Assembly (NCBI RefSeq): GCF_001662875.1
Contig: NZ_JPVZ01000009.1
Coordinates: forward strand, 82,085 to 146,084
Direction: 5' to 3'
DNA from: Thalassospira tepidiphila MCCC 1A03514
Lineage (GTDB): Bacteria > Pseudomonadota > Alphaproteobacteria > Rhodospirillales > Thalassospiraceae
Length of the DNA stretch: 64,000 bases
A program made the position numbers and the translations under genes. The notes beneath the pieces were generated by a model. The model searched no databases. It was given only the letters and a program-made list of their open reading frames with translations, and was not told the origin of the DNA. Positions 52,548-61,631 of this stretch are shown piece by piece; position 1 is the stretch's first letter; each line of letters begins with the position of its first letter.

Positions 52548-54275
52548 TTAAGGCGCAATCGTTACCTCAACAAACGCATGGGTGCGTTTGGTGTCGATAT
52601 GCTTGATGGCATCGCGCAGGATACCGGGCAAATCTTCGGCGCGTTTGGCCTTGGCAACCCAGGCGCGGCTGGCCTCGGCGACCTTGGTGAAATCGGGGCT
52701 GGGTTTAAGGGCGGTCAGCGGCATTTCGTTGGTTTTTGCCGCATAACCATCGGGATACATCCCCGTCACAGACTGGCGCACCGCCCCCCATTCATTGTTA
52801 TTCAGAACAAGGATCAGGATCGGAAGCTCCAACGCCTCGGCAATCTGATGACACGCCGTCGGGTTGGCAAACATATAGGATCCGTCCCCCATCGTCGCGA
52901 CGACCAGTTTATTCTTGTCCGCCAACTGATACCCCATCGCCGCCGGGAAGGACCAACCAAGCCCACCCGAATGGGGTTCCTGATACCAGCTGCTATGTTC
53001 AGAAAGCGAAAGCGGCTCCAGCGGGCACCCAAGCTCGGAAAACACCGTCGCCGCCCGACCTGAAATCGCATCGGACAAGCAGCGTGATACATAAGCCTTG
53101 GTCATCGGGTCCACCGCCCCGGCATCCGCCGCCGCCAACGCCTTTTTACGGGTTTCGGCATTGATGGCTGCCACCTTGGCCCGGCGATCCTCGCAAACAG
53201 ATTTTTGGTCGTCATGACGATGATCCATGGCATCCGCCAGCATCATGATCACATCACCGGTTTCACCAACAAGCGAGATATCGGCGGCAAAATTACGCCC
53301 CGGGAAACGCGAATAAAGCGGGTTCTGCCCGATCTGGATGACTTTGCAGTCATCCGGCAAATCATGGATATCGGGCGACCAGGGGGCGAGACAATCGATC
53401 ACCACCACCGCATCGGCATTTTTAAGCCACGGCGCTGGGTCCATCCCGGCAAACATCGGGTGTTCGGTGCCAATGGCAAGCTGGATCGCCCAGTATTGCA
53501 CCACCGGAATGCCCCACTGATCGACCAGATCGCCAAAGCGGCCAAAGGCTTCCGCCGTGCCCGTTCCACGCTGGGCAATGATCACCGGGTTTTTGGCATT
53601 GGCCAGAATGTCGGCTGCCTGTTCCACCACGGCCTGTGGCGGGGCGACAGGCACCGGCTGCATACGAAGCGGACCTTCGATCTGATCACTCGGGCACGGT
53701 TCGCACAAAACTTCACGCGGCAGGCTGACATAGGTCGGGCCCTTGGGCACCGATGATGCAATCGCATAAGCACGGTCGACAACATCCGGCACCTGTTCGG
53801 GGAATTTAAGCTCATACTCCCATTTCGTGCTTTCGCGCACCAGCGCTGCCTGATCGCGCATTTCCTGGCCCCAACCAATCGGCACGGTGCGCGCCCCCAG
53901 ACGCCCCTTTTCCATCACTGGCGTTCGGCCCGACATCAAAACAACCGGCACATGTTCGGTCGCGGCATTGATCGCCCCGATTGCACAGTTGGCAAGGCCA
54001 ACATTGGTATGCGCCATCACGGCCTGCGTCTTGCCGGTGGCAAGGTAATAGCCGTGCGCCATCCCCATCGCCGCATTTTCGTGCGGCATGATCAGCGCGT
54101 GCGGCAGGTCGATATCCTTTGCCGCGGCCTCGGCCAACCCTTCGATGATTGGCGGGAAATCGGTCCCTGAATTGGCAAAGATGTAATCAATCCCGATGGC
54201 CTTCATGCGGGCCAGGACCGCCCCACCGGCAGTCAGGGTCAGTTGGCCGGGATTTTCCTGCTTGTCGCTTTTCAT
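52548..54275 (-). CDS. Thiamin-diphosphate-dependent enzyme (acetolactate synthase/benzoylformate decarboxylase-like)
   Basis: 575 residues from ATG 54275. N-terminal PYR domain with catalytic-type Glu66 in MPHENAA, central domain, and C-terminal PP domain with ThDP/Mg motif GDGSYMFANP onward to NNNEWG. Decarboxylation or carboligation of a 2-oxo acid is expected; the substrate is unknown. Divergent from the iclR-type regulator at 54.4 kb, which probably controls it. A longer frame to 54671 exists but would run antisense through that regulator and is rejected. Confidence 0.9.
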   Translation of the reverse strand: MKSDKQENPGQLTLTAGGAVLARMKAIGIDYIFANSGTDFPPIIEGLAEAAAKDIDLPHALIMPHENAAMGMAHGYYLATGKTQAVMAHTNVGLANCAIGAINAATEHVPVVLMSGRTPVMEKGRLGARTVPIGWGQEMRDQAALVRESTKWEYELKFPEQVPDVVDRAYAIASSVPKGPTYVSLPREVLCEPCPSDQIEGPLRMQPVPVAPPQAVVEQAADILANAKNPVIIAQRGTGTAEAFGRFGDLVDQWGIPVVQYWAIQLAIGTEHPMFAGMDPAPWLKNADAVVVIDCLAPWSPDIHDLPDDCKVIQIGQNPLYSRFPGRNFAADISLVGETGDVIMMLADAMDHRHDDQKSVCEDRRAKVAAINAETRKKALAAADAGAVDPMTKAYVSRCLSDAISGRAATVFSELGCPLEPLSLSEHSSWYQEPHSGGLGWSFPAAMGYQLADKNKLVVATMGDGSYMFANPTACHQIAEALELPILILVLNNNEWGAVRQSVTGMYPDGYAAKTNEMPLTALKPSPDFTKVAEASRAWVAKAKRAEDLPGILRDAIKHIDTKRTHAFVEVTIAP

Positions 54276-54417
54276 CAGACGCCTCTTGCTTTCCGGGCGC
54301 ATGCCCGTTATTTCTATAGTTGAAATATGATTTATAATATAGTTTATTATTGAAATCCGGTGGTCGTCAAGACGGCACAGCGGCGTCCGATCTGTTTGCG
54401 TGGAGAAAAGCAACCCG

Positions 54418-55179
54418 ATGACCAGCCAACTCAATGGTTCCGTGCTTAAGGCCTTTAAAATTCTTGATCTGTTTGCGGCGGGGCAAAGTGAACTGACCGC
54501 CAAGGAAACGGCCGATGCACTAGGCATCAACATGATCACCGCCCACCGGTTTCTGCACACACTGGTGCATGCCGGGGCATTGCGGGTGACGTCACGCGGG
54601 GTTTTCAGGCTGGGGTATATGTTTGCCGATCTGGGGGATCGTGTTTTGCACGATGGCAACCTGCCGACCATCCTGCAGCCGATCCTTGATCAGCTGGCGC
54701 GCGAAACAGGCGAAGCCTGCATGGCAACCGAATTTGATCGCGACGCAGCAGTTTGCATCGCCAAGGCCCTCCCCGACCGGGCGCTTTATGTCGATATCCG
54801 GATTGGGTCGCGGCTTGATGCCTTTTGCACAGCGCATGGCAAGCTGTGGCTGGCGCATCTCAGCCCCGATGATCAGGACCGCTATTTCAAAAATGCCCGC
54901 CTTAAGGGGATGACGGATCACACCATCACCGATCTTGATGCACTAAAGGTCGAACTTGCCCACATCCGCGATCAGGGCTTTTCCACCAATAATGGCGAGC
55001 GCGAAAAAGACATCTATGCCATCGCCGTGCCGATCCTGACCAAACATGGCAATATGATCTCGGCCTTTTCGGTATTTGGCGCATCAGTTGAGATACTTGA
55101 CCAGAACCGCCAGAGCCTTCTAGAGAGCACGCAAATTGCCGCACATCTTGCAAAAATTACAATTTGCGGCGCGAACTGA
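54418..55179 (+). CDS. IclR-family regulator, probable hybrid left by insertion
   Basis: 253 residues: N-terminal winged HTH (about 5-60, ELTAKETADALGINMITAH) and an IclR effector domain. Start ATG 54418 (GTG 54400 is in frame). Divergent from the TPP enzyme. Residues from about 117 to 222 lie in a 320-bp stretch that recurs at 61.2 kb, after which the two C-terminal tails differ (here ILDQNRQSLLESTQIAAHLA). The 5' part is most simply the resident gene and the 3' tail foreign; which parts are original cannot be decided from this window. Confidence 0.87.
   Translation: MTSQLNGSVLKAFKILDLFAAGQSELTAKETADALGINMITAHRFLHTLVHAGALRVTSRGVFRLGYMFADLGDRVLHDGNLPTILQPILDQLARETGEACMATEFDRDAAVCIAKALPDRALYVDIRIGSRLDAFCTAHGKLWLAHLSPDDQDRYFKNARLKGMTDHTITDLDALKVELAHIRDQGFSTNNGEREKDIYAIAVPILTKHGNMISAFSVFGASVEILDQNRQSLLESTQIAAHLAKITICGAN
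54766..55085 (+). repeat. Imperfect direct repeat, left copy (within iclR)
   Basis: 320 bp aligned without gaps to 61218-61537, with about 18 mismatches by hand (about 94% identity). The first 65 bp and a tract of about 120 bp near the end are identical; the identical tracts are where a crossover could have taken place. Confidence 0.85.
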
Positions 55180-55466
55180 TTAGCCGACCAATACTGCTAT
55201 CATACGCTTATCCCCTGAACCCTTTGTGACCATGCTATGGCAATACATGCCCCTTACACACAAGTGCAAATTATTATCATCAACATCTCCAAGATGCTTT
55301 AGCAAGAAATATTATGTGAAGCGGGTTACCCTGCACGCTTACACCAGCCGACTGTCCCGCTTATCCTCACCACGTATGAATTCGGTGTTGGAATTCATTT
55401 GCACATCATTTAAAAAAAGGCACAAGATATGGCTAATCAAATCAGTTTTTGGGAACCGAATTAACT

Positions 55467-56480
55467 ATGGCAAAAGAGAACAAACAATTCATCGAAGATG
55501 ATCTCACCGAAATATTCTCTAGCGGATACACCGGGAAAAGCCATATTGGTACGCGACTTTTGAATATGATAACTGATTCAAAACGAGAACAATGCCCTCC
55601 ATTCCCTAGACAGATTCAGGTTGAGACAACGAACATATGTAACCATAATTGTAATTTTTGCGCTTACACACTAATGGAGCGCCCAAAGAGGCACATTGAT
55701 CGAGATCTATTCAAACGTATTGTTACAGAGTCCTACGAATGCGGCGCTAGGGAAATCGGCTTATTCGCAGGTGCAGAACCACTGACCTGCAAGTGGTTAG
55801 ACGAGTATATCTCGTTTTGCAAAGAAACTGGCTACGAATATCAGTACATCTCGACCAATGGGGCATTGGTCGGACACGACAAATTTAAGAAAATTCTCGA
55901 TGCAGGGCTGAACTCGATTAAGTTTTCTGTAAACGGCGGCGACCGAGAAACCTATAAAGCAGTTCATGGAAAAGATAACTTTGACAAGGTTATCGATAAC
56001 ATCCGATTTGTAAGCGCCTATAGAGAAAAGGTTTCTCAAGATGTATATCTAGGCGTCTCGTTTGTCGGCATGCCCCATACAATTGCCTCATTCGACAACT
56101 TGAAATCTCTTATCTCAGACTATGTTGACGAAATACTATACTATGAGGCATCCAATCAATCAGGCCAAATGTCAGAATTCCCTGACCCTCCCTACCGTGA
56201 CTGCCACCTTCCTTTTAACAAAGCACATTTTAGCCTAGAAGGGTATATGAAAGCATGCTGTAATGACTACGAAAACCTACTCGCAGTAGAGAGCATTTCC
56301 AACATGTCAGTAAAGGATGCTTGGCATAGCAAACGGTTTCGTGACTTACGTCAACGCCACATTGCTGACGACCTTGAAGGAACTCTATGCGCCAATTGCA
56401 TCCGTGCAAGCAAATGCAAACCCCAACCACTAAACACAGAATTAGTGCAACACAAAACATTCTGGAGAGAAGAAGGGTAA
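55467..56480 (+). CDS. Radical SAM protein with SPASM-like C-terminus
   Basis: 337 residues from ATG 55467. The radical SAM cluster motif is CNHNCNFC (Cys58, 62, 65), preceded by QIQVETTN, and followed by GAEPL, the usual SAM-binding strand. The C-terminal third holds Cys246, 264, 265, 308, 311 and 317, consistent with a SPASM-type auxiliary Fe-S site. Such enzymes modify peptides, sugars or small molecules by radical chemistry. First gene of the island operon; the ribosome site is weak. No short peptide substrate gene is evident upstream, so a peptide target is not shown. Confidence 0.88.
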   Translation: MAKENKQFIEDDLTEIFSSGYTGKSHIGTRLLNMITDSKREQCPPFPRQIQVETTNICNHNCNFCAYTLMERPKRHIDRDLFKRIVTESYECGAREIGLFAGAEPLTCKWLDEYISFCKETGYEYQYISTNGALVGHDKFKKILDAGLNSIKFSVNGGDRETYKAVHGKDNFDKVIDNIRFVSAYREKVSQDVYLGVSFVGMPHTIASFDNLKSLISDYVDEILYYEASNQSGQMSEFPDPPYRDCHLPFNKAHFSLEGYMKACCNDYENLLAVESISNMSVKDAWHSKRFRDLRQRHIADDLEGTLCANCIRASKCKPQPLNTELVQHKTFWREEG

Positions 56481-56484
56481 GGGG

Positions 56485-57885
56485 ATGACAACAAACCGGG
56501 AAACAAGAAAATCAAGAGTTTTCATAGTACCAACGCTGAAATCTCAGCTGCAATTGACAACCGAACTAGCATCAAGGCTGCAACAACAGCGTATTAAAGT
56601 TACTTTATGCACGCCCAATAACTCTGGTTTAACGCAAGAAATAATAACAATATCGAAAAAAACGAACTCAACGATTAACAACAGAGAACACATAAATACT
56701 ATTAAAAACTTTTGTGAAAATTTATATTTACTAGCACTAAGCCAATTGAAGTACAGAGCAGCACCCATGCGGTCCAGAATTAAGTATCTGCGTACGGCAC
56801 GTGACTTTTTCCAGAAAAAGAAAATCGCAAAACTAGAGATATCTAAGTCACAATCTACACATTTGATCTGCTTCGAAGACGGAATATCTTCCCCTTTCGA
56901 ATACATATCTGCGGCTATAGAATTGAAGATACCGGTTATCGTTGTTCCTTACGAGATATCCAACCACCAAGACTTTCAAAACCTACTGCTTGAAAAGTAT
57001 GCTGACGGTACACTATACGAAGTTCCAAACTCGGCACTAGGTCAATTGATCCGCTCCAAACACGCACAATGGATCAAAACATACAAACGTAAAAATTTTT
57101 TACTGTTCCCCCCTGAGTATATACTTGCAAGAGAAGATATAATTGGAGAACTTCAGAATCCTTGGACTGTACACGGCGGACCAAGCTCATACATTGCAGT
57201 AGAGAGCGAAAACACGATGCGTGTCTACCGAGATGAAAATATCGACGAAAAAAAACTTGTGCCAACTGGCTCGATATATTGTGACTTAATTTATGAGAAA
57301 ATATCCGAACACGGGGATGCCAAGAGGGCATTTGAGAACAAGAAAAAAATAGCCCCAAACAAAACAAAAATACTAGTATCACTGCCGCCGAACTATCATG
57401 CTACTCGTGCTAAATTTTGCGAATTTGAGTCATACAGTACAGTTTGGCAACAATTAAAGAGACTCGAAGACGAAAATGAACAACTTGAAATTTCAGTTTC
57501 TATTCACCCGAACACCCTAGATTCTGACAGAGAAGTCATCAACAATTTGAATCTAAATACTATTGAAAACGGTGTGATTACGGCAATCCCTGTTCACGAC
57601 TTATTTTTCACATGCTTTTCATCGACTATTCGCTGGGCGCTCGCAGCTGGAAAACCGGTCATCAACTATGATATGTATGGATTTAACCTCTCTATCTACG
57701 ACAATTCTCCAGGTTTTTTTTCTTTTGCGAACTTCTCGAATTCAAAAGAAAAAGTATTGAAAATGCTAAATAACGAATACTATGAAACACAAGCACGCGG
57801 TATGGAAGAAAACAGGAAAATATGGGGGGAAATTGACGGAAGAGCAACAGAAAATATTGTCAGACTAATAACAGAGCATAATTAG
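56485..57885 (+). CDS. GT-B-like protein 1 (predicted surface-carbohydrate enzyme)
   Basis: 466 residues, no named family recognised. The C-terminal half has GT-B features: VPTGSIYCDLIYE, SIHPNTLDSD and FTCFSSTIRWALAAGKPV, a layout seen in capsule/KpsS-like and UDP-GlcNAc 2-epimerase-like proteins. The central HGGPSSYIAVESENTM also recurs in modified form in the next gene, its diverged paralogue. It starts 4 bp after the radical SAM gene. Very AT-rich with many Lys/Asn/Ile codons. A sugar or sugar-like donor is expected; the acceptor is unknown. Confidence 0.72.
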   Translation: MTTNRETRKSRVFIVPTLKSQLQLTTELASRLQQQRIKVTLCTPNNSGLTQEIITISKKTNSTINNREHINTIKNFCENLYLLALSQLKYRAAPMRSRIKYLRTARDFFQKKKIAKLEISKSQSTHLICFEDGISSPFEYISAAIELKIPVIVVPYEISNHQDFQNLLLEKYADGTLYEVPNSALGQLIRSKHAQWIKTYKRKNFLLFPPEYILAREDIIGELQNPWTVHGGPSSYIAVESENTMRVYRDENIDEKKLVPTGSIYCDLIYEKISEHGDAKRAFENKKKIAPNKTKILVSLPPNYHATRAKFCEFESYSTVWQQLKRLEDENEQLEISVSIHPNTLDSDREVINNLNLNTIENGVITAIPVHDLFFTCFSSTIRWALAAGKPVINYDMYGFNLSIYDNSPGFFSFANFSNSKEKVLKMLNNEYYETQARGMEENRKIWGEIDGRATENIVRLITEHN

Positions 57886-57926
57886 TGAAAACATATTTTT
57901 CAAAATTTAATAAGAGATAATGAAAA

Positions 57927-59381
57927 TTGACTCACCCAAGAATTCTTATTATTTGCGGCGAAACTGGACAACTAAACTATTACAAAGAAGTCGCTGAACG
58001 AATGCAGCGCTATGGGTTTTCTGTCTGTTTTTGCTGCGATCGAGACGATGACGGCGTTGCTCAACGTGTGTCAGACGTAGCAACATCTCTCAATGCTAGT
58101 TTTTTTATTCATAAAGGAGACCGCGGACCGGTCGATAATACAGCACAAAATACAAACAATTTCTTTTCTAGAATACTAAAAAGAATACATTATTTAATAA
58201 ATAAAAAGTCTTTTGCGCTCGGAGTGCCTAAAGATACCGGCATTCCTGATGCTGCACTTTCTGAGATGGTGAAGTACCACACATTTCGTATTGAAGATGC
58301 CCAAAGGGTAATTGATGAGAGTGGCGCCACAGTGATTGTAACTGGTGAGGATGGTATTGCCTCAGACTATTGGCTATTGCATGTCGCAAAGCAACGCGGT
58401 CTGATCATAGCTACCCTACCCTATGGAATGGCGGATTCCTCATCACTAGTATACAAAGGCGTCGAGGAAAAAGCAGAAGATGGCAGTCTATACAATACAG
58501 ATAGCGCAGGAGGCTCGTACATAAAGACCAATCACCCTCAATGGATTAGAGGAACTCATTTTGGAAACAGTATATATCTGCCGCCTTCTTTTATTATCGC
58601 AATGGAATACTGCGGAATAACCTTCAGAGACCCTTGGTGCTTTCAAGGAGGAAATAGCGACATCATATTGAGCGAGGGACAAGCAATGCAGGCGCGATAC
58701 TTACAGGAGGGCGTCCCAGAGAAGAAAATTGTGGTTACCGGGTCTATATACGGAGATGTGGTATCCGATGCGTTTGAAAGAGATCCCGCCGCTCAAATAG
58801 CGTTTGCTAACTGCACAAAGATATCTAGAAATAAAGTCAAAATACTAGTTTGCGTTCCTCCAAGCGAAACTACCAGCTGGGCCCAAAAAAGTGAATTTTC
58901 AAGTGTAGCGAATTACATATCTCGGCTCTGCGATGATTTAAAGCGATTCAATAATGTACAATTATCTTTTTCCCTTCATCCACGAATAATCACAGACGAC
59001 GTAAAAAAGCTCGAGAAAAACGGTATATATAATACCCCAGGTTTCGTTGTTGATTTAATTCCATCTTACGATGTTTTGTTGGTTAACGGTTCCAGCACCG
59101 CACGGTGGGCTCTCGCCGCTCGAAAAGTGTGCATAGACTACGATTTGTTTCAGTTTGGGTTAGATGAATTTCCAAACATTGCAAGTTATTTGGCCACATC
59201 TTCGTACTCGGAAACTCTAGAGGAAATTAAATTGCTAGCGACCGAAAAGAGTCGATTTGAGCAACTTATCTCTGATAGCTTAGAGGAATTGATTGGTTTC
59301 GGTCCACTAGATGGTAACTCTTTTGTTCGAATCTGCAGGCAGTTAGAGCAAATAGAAAGAGACAAGATAGATGCAAAGTAA
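57927..59381 (+). CDS. GT-B-like protein 2, paralogue of protein 1
   Basis: 484 residues from TTG 57927 (no ATG fits the frame; RILIICGETG begins the fold). Shares with its neighbour the order PPSFIIAMEYCGITFRDPW, VVTGSIYGDVVSDAF, SLHPRII and NGSSTARWALAARKV, and an Asp-Tyr-Asp after the last. Overlaps the methyltransferase by 11 bp. Two unlike paralogues may form a heteromer or act in sequence. Confidence 0.72.
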   Translation: MTHPRILIICGETGQLNYYKEVAERMQRYGFSVCFCCDRDDDGVAQRVSDVATSLNASFFIHKGDRGPVDNTAQNTNNFFSRILKRIHYLINKKSFALGVPKDTGIPDAALSEMVKYHTFRIEDAQRVIDESGATVIVTGEDGIASDYWLLHVAKQRGLIIATLPYGMADSSSLVYKGVEEKAEDGSLYNTDSAGGSYIKTNHPQWIRGTHFGNSIYLPPSFIIAMEYCGITFRDPWCFQGGNSDIILSEGQAMQARYLQEGVPEKKIVVTGSIYGDVVSDAFERDPAAQIAFANCTKISRNKVKILVCVPPSETTSWAQKSEFSSVANYISRLCDDLKRFNNVQLSFSLHPRIITDDVKKLEKNGIYNTPGFVVDLIPSYDVLLVNGSSTARWALAARKVCIDYDLFQFGLDEFPNIASYLATSSYSETLEEIKLLATEKSRFEQLISDSLEELIGFGPLDGNSFVRICRQLEQIERDKIDAK

Positions 59382-60120
59382 ATGGTCTGGTTCTGGCCGC
59401 AGAATAGCGGATGACGATATCTACATAAACGAAGATCGAAGAGAAAAACCAAAGGATATTTTTGTTCATATTGGTAATATCTTGGAGGAAAAAGGAGCAA
59501 AAAATGGTGGAAGTTGTATAGACATTGGCTGCGCGACCGGAGATTTATTGCATTATCTGAGCTTCAGGTTTCCTAAACTGAAGCTGAGCGGCTTTGATGT
59601 ATCACAAAAGATGTTAGAACTTGCCAGGAAACGCCTTCCTAGCGTTGAGTTTATTCAGGGTGATATTTCTGTACCTACTTTATCGCCCACTTCAAAATTC
59701 GATTTCAGTATCATGTCAGGTGTTTTAAATTGCTTTGATGACACTGAACCTGTTTTGTCGAACTTAGTTAACCTTACCCTGCCAAATGGCAGAATAGTTG
59801 TCCTCGACATGATAAATGACCACCCGGTCGATGTGATTATGAGGCATCGACGTGTTATCGAAGGAAGTGATACCGAAGGGGAATGGGAAATCGGGTGGAA
59901 TTACGTAAGCAGAGCAACGATAAAAAAGATATTGGACACGAAGAGTAACGATATAGACAAATATCAGATGCTCCCCTTTGCAATGTCCCAATCATTGATT
60001 CAAAGAGAAGATCCAATGCGAACTTGGACTATTGAAACAAAAAAAAATCCTAGGCAATTGGTAAATGGCGCACAACAGTTAGTGCAATTGCAATTTCTAA
60101 TAATTGATTTAAAATCATAA
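59371..60120 (+). CDS. Class I SAM-dependent methyltransferase
   Basis: 249 residues. Motif I CIDIGCATGDLLHYL (about 49-63), motif II SGFDVSQ, then a MSGVLNCFDDTEP motif typical of small-molecule or sugar methyltransferases, and LPNGRIVVLDMIND. Overlaps the previous gene by 11 bp. The acceptor is probably the product of the same operon. Confidence 0.87.
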   Translation: MQSKWSGSGRRIADDDIYINEDRREKPKDIFVHIGNILEEKGAKNGGSCIDIGCATGDLLHYLSFRFPKLKLSGFDVSQKMLELARKRLPSVEFIQGDISVPTLSPTSKFDFSIMSGVLNCFDDTEPVLSNLVNLTLPNGRIVVLDMINDHPVDVIMRHRRVIEGSDTEGEWEIGWNYVSRATIKKILDTKSNDIDKYQMLPFAMSQSLIQREDPMRTWTIETKKNPRQLVNGAQQLVQLQFLIIDLKS

Positions 60121-60171
60121 TTAGACTTTTACTGCATTCGATTAGCGAAGAAACCACTTGGAGAAAGCACC

Positions 60172-61161
60172 ATGAATGCCGCAACTTTGGAAGACATTAC
60201 CCTAAAAAATGGCTTTCAGGAGGAAGATGTAGAGCGTGCATTGAGAAAATTCGGTGTAGCTGTTTTGCCTTCATGGGTGTCCCAACCAAACCTTGATAAC
60301 CTTCGAGCTGAATGGGAACATATAAGAAGTCTCAGGAATAAAGACGAGGTAGCCTACGTCCGTAAAGTCGGTGGAGATATTGCTGATTATGCAGCTTTTG
60401 ACCGTGGTTCCGTTACTGCTCCAACATTCGAGACCGTAGATAAGGTATTTGCTGACGACAAGATCGTTCAACTAACGGAGAAAATCGTAGGTAGACCTTG
60501 CATGCTGAATACTGAGATATACGCCACACATGATATAGGTACCGGCAAGGAAGTAGCTCCCTCGCACTTTGATAAGACTTGGAATCTCAAATTTATGGTC
60601 TATTTGGAAGATATTCTAGAGACCGGGAGAGGGGCTTTTGGTGTGCATCCCGGCAGTGCACCACTCGCAAGGCAACAGTTCAGAGCATGGTTTTCACAAT
60701 TAGAGCACAATGGAACAATAACGGTTGGAGTTCCTGAATTCTATACTATGAATAACGAGGTACTCCCAGAGGGACTACCTCCGTTTGTTGAAATCCTTGC
60801 ACCTGCCGGATCCTTAATAATATTTAACACTGATGTATTTCACAGAGGCAGCTTCCTGAAAGAAGGATGTGAGCGTAAAATAATGCGTGCGCACACATAT
60901 CCCGGGACACGATTACTTGGTTTTGGAGACAAACTATCAAAAAGAACTCGACAGTGGGAACGAGGGGAAAAATGGGAGATTAGTGGAGCAGCTTATTCTC
61001 AGTTTTCAGAACAAGGCATTGTTGAGCTGTACTATGATTTACGTCACAAGTTTACAAAACACCTGTCGGTAGGTAAACATTTTGCAGGGAAAATGTTTAC
61101 CATACCTAATCGTGTCCTCACCAAATCAGCCGCTGTTGTATCAAGAATTTCTAAGCGGTGA
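60172..61161 (+). CDS. Phytanoyl-CoA dioxygenase-like Fe(II)/2-oxoglutarate oxygenase
   Basis: 329 residues. Double-stranded beta-helix iron ligands: His132-x-Asp134 in PSHFDKT and distal His224 in DVFHRGS, with Arg236/239 (ERKIMRAH) placed to bind 2-oxoglutarate. Length is within the PhyH family. GGAG upstream. Last gene of the operon; expected to hydroxylate, desaturate or rearrange the pathway intermediate. Confidence 0.87.
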   Translation: MNAATLEDITLKNGFQEEDVERALRKFGVAVLPSWVSQPNLDNLRAEWEHIRSLRNKDEVAYVRKVGGDIADYAAFDRGSVTAPTFETVDKVFADDKIVQLTEKIVGRPCMLNTEIYATHDIGTGKEVAPSHFDKTWNLKFMVYLEDILETGRGAFGVHPGSAPLARQQFRAWFSQLEHNGTITVGVPEFYTMNNEVLPEGLPPFVEILAPAGSLIIFNTDVFHRGSFLKEGCERKIMRAHTYPGTRLLGFGDKLSKRTRQWERGEKWEISGAAYSQFSEQGIVELYYDLRHKFTKHLSVGKHFAGKMFTIPNRVLTKSAAVVSRISKR

Positions 61162-61217
61162 CTTCCGACGCTTTAGAAATATCCCATATTGTCAATTCGC
61201 CTCGAAGATCACCGAGC

Positions 61218-61537
61218 GCCCTCCCCGACCGGGCGCTTTATGTCGATATCCGGATTGGGTCGCGGCTTGATGCCTTTTGCACGGCACATGGCAAGCTGTG
61301 GCTTGCACATCTGAGTCCCGATGATCAGGACCGCTATTTCAAGAATGCCAGCCTTAAGGGAATGACAGATCACACCATCACCGATCTTGATGATCTAAGG
61401 ACGGAACTTGCCCACATCCGCGATCAGGGCTTTTCCACCAATAATGGCGAGCGCGAAAAAGACATCTATGCCATCGCCGTGCCGATCCTGACCAAACATG
61501 GCAATATGATCTCGGCCTTTTCGGTGTTTGGTGCATC
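61218..61537 (+). repeat. Imperfect direct repeat, right copy
   Basis: Partner of 54766-55085; same length, no gaps, about 18 substitutions. Confidence 0.85.
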
Positions 61538-61631
61538 CCCGGCAACGCTGGCGCAAAATCGCGAAGCCTTGCTGGCAAAGCTTCAAGCCGCCGCAAAAAG
61601 CGCGCAGCACGTCCTTTACGGCGATGCGTAA
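61218..61631 (+). pseudogene. Truncated IclR C-terminal fragment
   Basis: Encodes about 137 residues of an IclR effector domain with no HTH and no proper start; its first base of homology is an internal codon. Residues up to the GAS of FSVFGAS match the left iclR; the tail (ATLAQNREALLAKLQAAAKS) differs and overlaps the convergent araC-type gene by 16 bp, which looks like the ancestral gene end. Probably not expressed as a regulator. Confidence 0.83.

Larger units (their letters stand above)
55180..61217 (+). mobile_element. AT-rich inserted island with five-gene operon
   Basis: The composition drops sharply to AT-rich between the two iclR copies. Content: 287 bp with no convincing gene, then five co-directional genes with overlaps or short gaps. 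There is no integrase, transposase, tRNA or plasmid gene. Flanking 320-bp repeats within iclR indicate integration by homologous exchange. Exact ends are inferred from the repeats. Confidence 0.72.

Noticed and set aside
54276..54671. N-terminal extension of the TPP enzyme by 132 codons
   Set aside because: It would run antisense through the iclR-type gene's DNA-binding domain; ATG 54275 gives a standard-length protein.
55226..55501. 91-codon frame at the left of the island
   Set aside because: Low-complexity translation, no ribosome site, and it overlaps the radical SAM gene out of frame. I also looked here for a short precursor peptide and found none convincing.
61158..61631. A functional small IclR protein starting at 61158
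   Set aside because: The first 20 codons come from island junction sequence unrelated to IclR; the fragment lacks the DNA-binding domain.
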